Of a stretch of DNA of 64,000 nucleotides, positions 61,140 through 64,000 are shown piece by piece (the first letter of the stretch is position 1; each line of letters opens with the position of its first letter). Origin of the DNA: Brevundimonas bullata (GTDB lineage: Bacteria > Pseudomonadota > Alphaproteobacteria > Caulobacterales > Caulobacteraceae). Location: positions 62,001 through 126,000 of the forward strand of contig NZ_JACHLM010000006.1 of the NCBI RefSeq assembly GCF_014207965.1. Reading direction: 5' to 3'. The position numbers were made by a program, and so were the translations under genes. Below the pieces are notes generated by a model that worked only from the letters and a program-made list of their open reading frames with translations, made no database searches and was not told the origin of the DNA.

Positions 61140-61168
61140 TCATTCAGCTTGCACGGTCGCGTGCACAG

Positions 61169-61196
61169 AAAAAAACCCGGCGCATTTCGCGCCGGG
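61169..61196 (-). terminator. Strong terminator of the lipoprotein gene
   Basis: On the minus strand CCCGGCGC, a 5-nt loop and GCGCCGGG are followed by seven T residues, a classic rho-independent terminator about 105 bp past the lipoprotein stop. Confidence 0.8.
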
Positions 61197-61299
61197 CTAA
61201 AGTCGTTCGATGATGGTGGGTGTCCTCGAAGATAAGAAGACAAGGCCCTTGATCGACCGGTTTGGTTAATGAAACGTTAATCGTCTCATTTCGGCACGG

Positions 61300-62046
61300 C
61301 TAGTCAGGAAACCAGCTGGTTTGGCGCGCAGACCCCGACAGGGCGTTCGTCACTCTCCACCCCTCGCCAGAGCGCTCAATACGGCTGCCCTGGTCAGCGG
61401 GCTCGACGCGCCCCGGCCCTGGATAGGCGAATTTAACACCGCCCACGATGATGGAGGCGGGTCGATCCGATAGGTTCGGCAATGCCGCAGTCCAGCGCCC
61501 CTCACGATCAGCGATGACTGCAACCTCTGCCCCGCCGTCCGCCGCCACGATCACCCCGCTGCCCGGCCTGGCTCGTCCCGACGCCACAACCCCCTGACCG
61601 TCGCCGTCCACTGAATCCAGCGCAGGACCGCTGGACAACCTCCGGCTGGCGCCGCCCTCGACCAGCAAGGCCGCAACTGGCGCTTCACCTCCCGTCAGCA
61701 GAAGCCTTTCCGGCCCCGACGCCGGAAACTGTCCGATCTGAACTTCGGGCTTCAGGATGACCGCTCCGGGCATGACGCCGACGTGCAGCTCAAATCGCCC
61801 CTCCCTGTCTGCGCCCGCAGCAAAGGCCAGATCCTGGCCGCCGCGCAAGATCACACGAGCGCCGGGCGGCGCATCGCCGCGAACGACCAGCCCCTCGCCT
61901 TGCCGCTCCACGACTCTGATGCGTGGCGAAGGCGTCCAGCCGTCACTCTGGCGCGCTTCTTCGCCGGTCGAACGTTCCACCGGCGCGTTGCAGCCTGCCA
62001 GGGCCAATGCAGCGCCCGCCCATGCGACGACAATCCGACGTTTCAT
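61300..62046 (-). CDS. Secreted lipoprotein of unknown function
   Basis: 248 aa from the ATG at 62046; earlier in-frame ATGs lie opposite the neighbouring gene and lack a signal peptide. The signal ends in the lipobox ALAGC. The mature protein has two similar beta-rich modules (GEGLVVRGDAPPGARVILRG ... DREGRFELHVG and GQGVVASGRARPGSGVIVAA ... DREGRWTAALP), suggesting duplicated Ig-like or carboxypeptidase-regulatory-like domains. No enzymatic motif is visible. Confidence 0.8.
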   Translation of the reverse strand: MKRRIVVAWAGAALALAGCNAPVERSTGEEARQSDGWTPSPRIRVVERQGEGLVVRGDAPPGARVILRGGQDLAFAAGADREGRFELHVGVMPGAVILKPEVQIGQFPASGPERLLLTGGEAPVAALLVEGGASRRLSSGPALDSVDGDGQGVVASGRARPGSGVIVAADGGAEVAVIADREGRWTAALPNLSDRPASIIVGGVKFAYPGPGRVEPADQGSRIERSGEGWRVTNALSGSARQTSWFPD

Positions 62047-62128
62047 CCTGACCCATGTAGAGATATGCCTATTCCTCTCAGATAGCGCGGCCGAGGCCGC
62101 CCTGTCTCCCTTCCTGTATCGAGGCTCC

Positions 62129-62734
62129 ATGTCTTTGCCGCCCGCCACCATCGCTCCCTTTGACGGCCGTTCGGTCTGCCTGTTCTGCGGCTCGTCCGAT
62201 GGCGCTGATCCGCAGTACGTCCAGGCCGCCAGCGCCTTCGGCACGGCGACGGCCGAGGCGGGCTGGCGGCTGGTCTATGGCGGCGGAGGCGTGGGCCTGA
62301 TGGGCGCCTCGGCGCGTGCGGCGCACGAAGCCGGCGGCCGCGTCGTCGGCATCATGCCGGCCTTCCTGCGCAGCCGCGAACGCCTGTTCGACGACGTCGA
62401 GACCGTGGTCGTCACCTCGATGCACGAGCGCAAGCAGCTGATGTACGATCAATCCGACGTCTTCGTTGTGGCCCCGGGCGGCATCGGCACCCTGGAAGAA
62501 GCCATCGAACTGCTGTCGTGGAAGCGGCTGGATCTGCACGCCAAGCCGGTCATCTTCCTGAACCTGAACGGTTTCTGGGAAAACTACTTCGCCCTGATCC
62601 GCCACAGCGTGCGCGAAGGCATGACGCCCGCCAGCTTCCTGGACGCCTACATTAGCGTCGACACGGTCGAAGAGGCCGTCATCGCCATGAAAAAGGCTGA
62701 CGAAACGCCGCACTTGAAACATGATCATCGGTAA
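62129..62734 (+). CDS. LOG-family protein (cytokinin riboside 5'-monophosphate phosphoribohydrolase type)
   Basis: 201 aa from the ATG at 62129. Motifs VCLFCGSSDGADPQYVQAA, VYGGGGVGLMGASARAAHEA, the catalytic-type MHERKQLM and PGGIGTLEEAIELLSW define the TIGR00730/LOG family. These enzymes release a base from nucleoside 5'-monophosphates. In free-living bacteria the physiological role is often nucleotide turnover. Confidence 0.9.
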   Translation: MSLPPATIAPFDGRSVCLFCGSSDGADPQYVQAASAFGTATAEAGWRLVYGGGGVGLMGASARAAHEAGGRVVGIMPAFLRSRERLFDDVETVVVTSMHERKQLMYDQSDVFVVAPGGIGTLEEAIELLSWKRLDLHAKPVIFLNLNGFWENYFALIRHSVREGMTPASFLDAYISVDTVEEAVIAMKKADETPHLKHDHR

Positions 62735-62851
62735 GTAAACGTGGGTCAGTAAACGCTGATCCGTTGCTTCGAAACCGCATTGACAGTTTCCAAAGAAAAC
62801 GGACTATGGCGTCACAAGGGCGAGCGCCCTGCCCCTTTCGGAGTCTTGTCC

Positions 62852-63148
62852 ATGCGTGCTCTTCTCATCGCTGCGGCCCTGTTTGTCGCCGCCCCCGCCT
62901 TCGCTGCTGATGCCCCGGCCACCAGCCTGACGCTGGCGGATGCGGCCAAGGCCCCCGCCGGCCGCGTCATCGTCGACGGCGCCGCCTGGCGCTGCGAGGG
63001 CGCGACCTGCACCGCCTCGGGCGGCGCCAACCAGCCCGCCGCGCGCGCCTGCCGCCGCGTCGTCGCCAAGCTCGGCCCGGTCACGGCCTTCAGCTACAAG
63101 GGCGAGGCTCTTGACGAACAGGCCCTGGCGACCTGCAACGCAGGCTGA
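62852..63148 (+). CDS. Small secreted Cys-containing protein (CC_3452-like)
   Basis: 98 aa from the ATG at 62852; the longer frame to 62780 lacks a signal peptide at its start. The signal peptide ends AFAADAP. The mature part has four Cys (WRCEGATCTASG, ARACRRVVAKLG, LATCNAG), probably two disulfides. It resembles a small secreted protein family common in Caulobacterales; function unknown. Confidence 0.7.
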   Translation: MRALLIAAALFVAAPAFAADAPATSLTLADAAKAPAGRVIVDGAAWRCEGATCTASGGANQPAARACRRVVAKLGPVTAFSYKGEALDEQALATCNAG

Positions 63149-63175
63149 TCCAGCAGCCTTTGCGCTGAAAACGAA

Positions 63176-63205
63176 AAAGGCCGCCTTCGCGAGAAGGCGG
63201 CCTTT
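63176..63205. terminator. Bidirectional terminator
   Basis: Perfect 13-bp arms (63176-63188 and 63193-63205) with a GCGA loop; A-run on one side and T-run on the other, so it works for both convergent genes. Confidence 0.88.
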
Positions 63206-63233
63206 CTTGTATCTGGCTTGGAGCTTGAGGGGC

Positions 63234-64000
63234 TTAGGCCGCCTCGCCCTTCAGACGGCGCACGATGGCTTCACGACCGATCAGCGGCGCCATGGCCGCC
63301 ATGTCCGGTCCGTGCGCCTGTCCGGTCAGGATCAGGCGCAGCGGCATGAACAGCCCCTTGCCCTTGGCGCCGGTCTTTTCCTTCACCGCCGTCGTCCAGG
63401 CCGACCATGCGCCCGCGTCGATGACCTCGGGCAGGACTTCCAGAGCCGCAGCCGCAAAGGCCGGGTCCTCGATCACCGGCGTGACCGGGCCGGTGACGAT
63501 CCTGGCCAAGTCGGCCACGTCGGCGAACTTGTTCAGGTTCCCCCGGACGGTGTCCCAGAACACCTCGCCCAGATCGACCCCCAGCGCCGCCAGACGCGGC
63601 TGCGCCTCGGCATAGGTCATGCCGTGCAGGGCCTGGGCGTTCAAACGGTCCAGATCGGCGGTGTCATAGCGCGCCGGCGAACGACCCATCTTGGAGAAGG
63701 CGAAGGCAGCGCCCAGGGCCTCGACCGAAGCCGCGATCTCCAGATTGTCCGAGGTGCCGATCTTGCCCAGGTGGCTGGTGATCGCGATGGGCTCATAGCC
63801 CTGGTCGCGCATGTCGCTGATCGACAGTGAGCCCAGACGCTTGGACAGGGCAGCGCCGTCGGCGCCGACCAGCAGCGGCATATGGGCGAAGCCCGGAACC
63901 TTGGCGCCCAGAGCCTCGAAGATCTCGATCTGCGCCCCCGTGTTGGTGACGTGGTCTTCGCCCCGGATGATGTGGGTGATGTCCATGTCGATGTCATCGA
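63234..64000 (-). CDS. gltX: Glutamyl-tRNA synthetase, C-terminal part
   Basis: The last 255 residues of GltX; the N-terminal catalytic half lies beyond the window edge. Visible are HIIRGEDHVTNTGAQIEIFEAL, the KMSKS-equivalent LSKRLGSLS and the C-terminal anticodon-binding helices ending REAIVRRLKGEAA. The LSKR variant occurs in many alphaproteobacterial GltX proteins. It charges tRNA-Glu (and sometimes tRNA-Gln). This is core genome and marks the region as chromosomal. Confidence 0.93.
   Translation of the reverse strand, partial: DDIDMDITHIIRGEDHVTNTGAQIEIFEALGAKVPGFAHMPLLVGADGAALSKRLGSLSISDMRDQGYEPIAITSHLGKIGTSDNLEIAASVEALGAAFAFSKMGRSPARYDTADLDRLNAQALHGMTYAEAQPRLAALGVDLGEVFWDTVRGNLNKFADVADLARIVTGPVTPVIEDPAFAAAALEVLPEVIDAGAWSAWTTAVKEKTGAKGKGLFMPLRLILTGQAHGPDMAAMAPLIGREAIVRRLKGEAA

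Larger units (their letters stand above)
60974..61299. other. Intergenic region with two terminators
   Basis: No gene is visible between the TetR stop and the lipoprotein stop. It holds a plus-strand hairpin at 61118-61139 and a minus-strand terminator at 61169-61196. The sequence 61197-61299 has no features that I recognise. Confidence 0.5.

Noticed and set aside
1..64000. CRISPR arrays, tRNA or rRNA genes
   Set aside because: No regularly spaced direct repeats and no tRNA- or rRNA-like sequence were seen by eye on either strand.

Overview
The window is about 64 kb of uniformly high-GC DNA with the codon use, TonB-dependent receptors, FecI/FecR signalling and small secreted proteins expected of an alphaproteobacterium. 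Caulobacterales, most likely a Brevundimonas-type organism, is the best guess (inference; no 16S gene or tRNA is present). Roughly 1-45 kb is an accessory metal and fluoride resistance region that ends at a tyrosine recombinase. Roughly 45.5-64 kb looks like ordinary chromosome and ends inside gltX.

Layout of the accessory part: (a) 98-6463, an RND efflux operon (adaptor, HAE1 pump, NodT-type outer membrane lipoprotein) followed by an SmtB-type ArsR regulator. (b) 6636-8952, a CcoA-like MFS copper transporter divergent from a CsoR copper sensor and a glutaredoxin-MauE membrane fusion. (c) 9024-12103, two CDF zinc exporters flanking a metal-independent-type KdsA, with a perfect 38-bp palindrome in front of one exporter. 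(d) 12197-17507, acetolactate synthase plus aldehyde dehydrogenase facing a copper-chaperone-like HMA protein plus pyruvate oxidase, across two mirror-image MerR/CueR-like promoters. (e) 17719-22038, a PepSY protein and the periplasmic copper operon copA-copB-copC. (f) 22176-22938, a decayed ECF sigma factor and CnrX-like sensor pair. (g) 23043-28514, a FecI-FecR-TonB receptor unit divergent from a secreted metallophosphoesterase. (h) 28.6-31 kb, gene-poor remnants (truncated arsR, ardA fragment) around an intact fluoride riboswitch-crcB unit. (i) 31082-41967, a large czc-type operon (CzcI-like, CzcC, CzcB, CzcA, CDF-like, ICMT-like, a 55-aa membrane peptide, P1B-4 ATPase, DUF305, a His-tailed membrane protein). 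(j) 42078-44952, a zeta-toxin-like pair and the integrase.

The chromosomal part holds a TonB receptor divergent from an FAD-dependent dehydrogenase and a BASS-family transporter. It then has a tightly overlapping beta-oxidation operon (fadE, fabG4-like, maoC, thiolase, fadD) headed by coq4 and a DUF2147 gene, with a divergent TetR regulator. A lipoprotein, a LOG-family protein, a small secreted protein and the 3' part of gltX follow.

The most interesting candidate system is (d). Two thiamine-diphosphate enzymes that consume pyruvate without the usual dehydrogenase complex sit inside a copper resistance region, and both appear to be driven by the same copper-sensor-type promoter in opposite orientations. 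I infer a metal-stress-induced pyruvate bypass. No MerR-family regulator is visible in the window, so the regulator would have to be encoded elsewhere.
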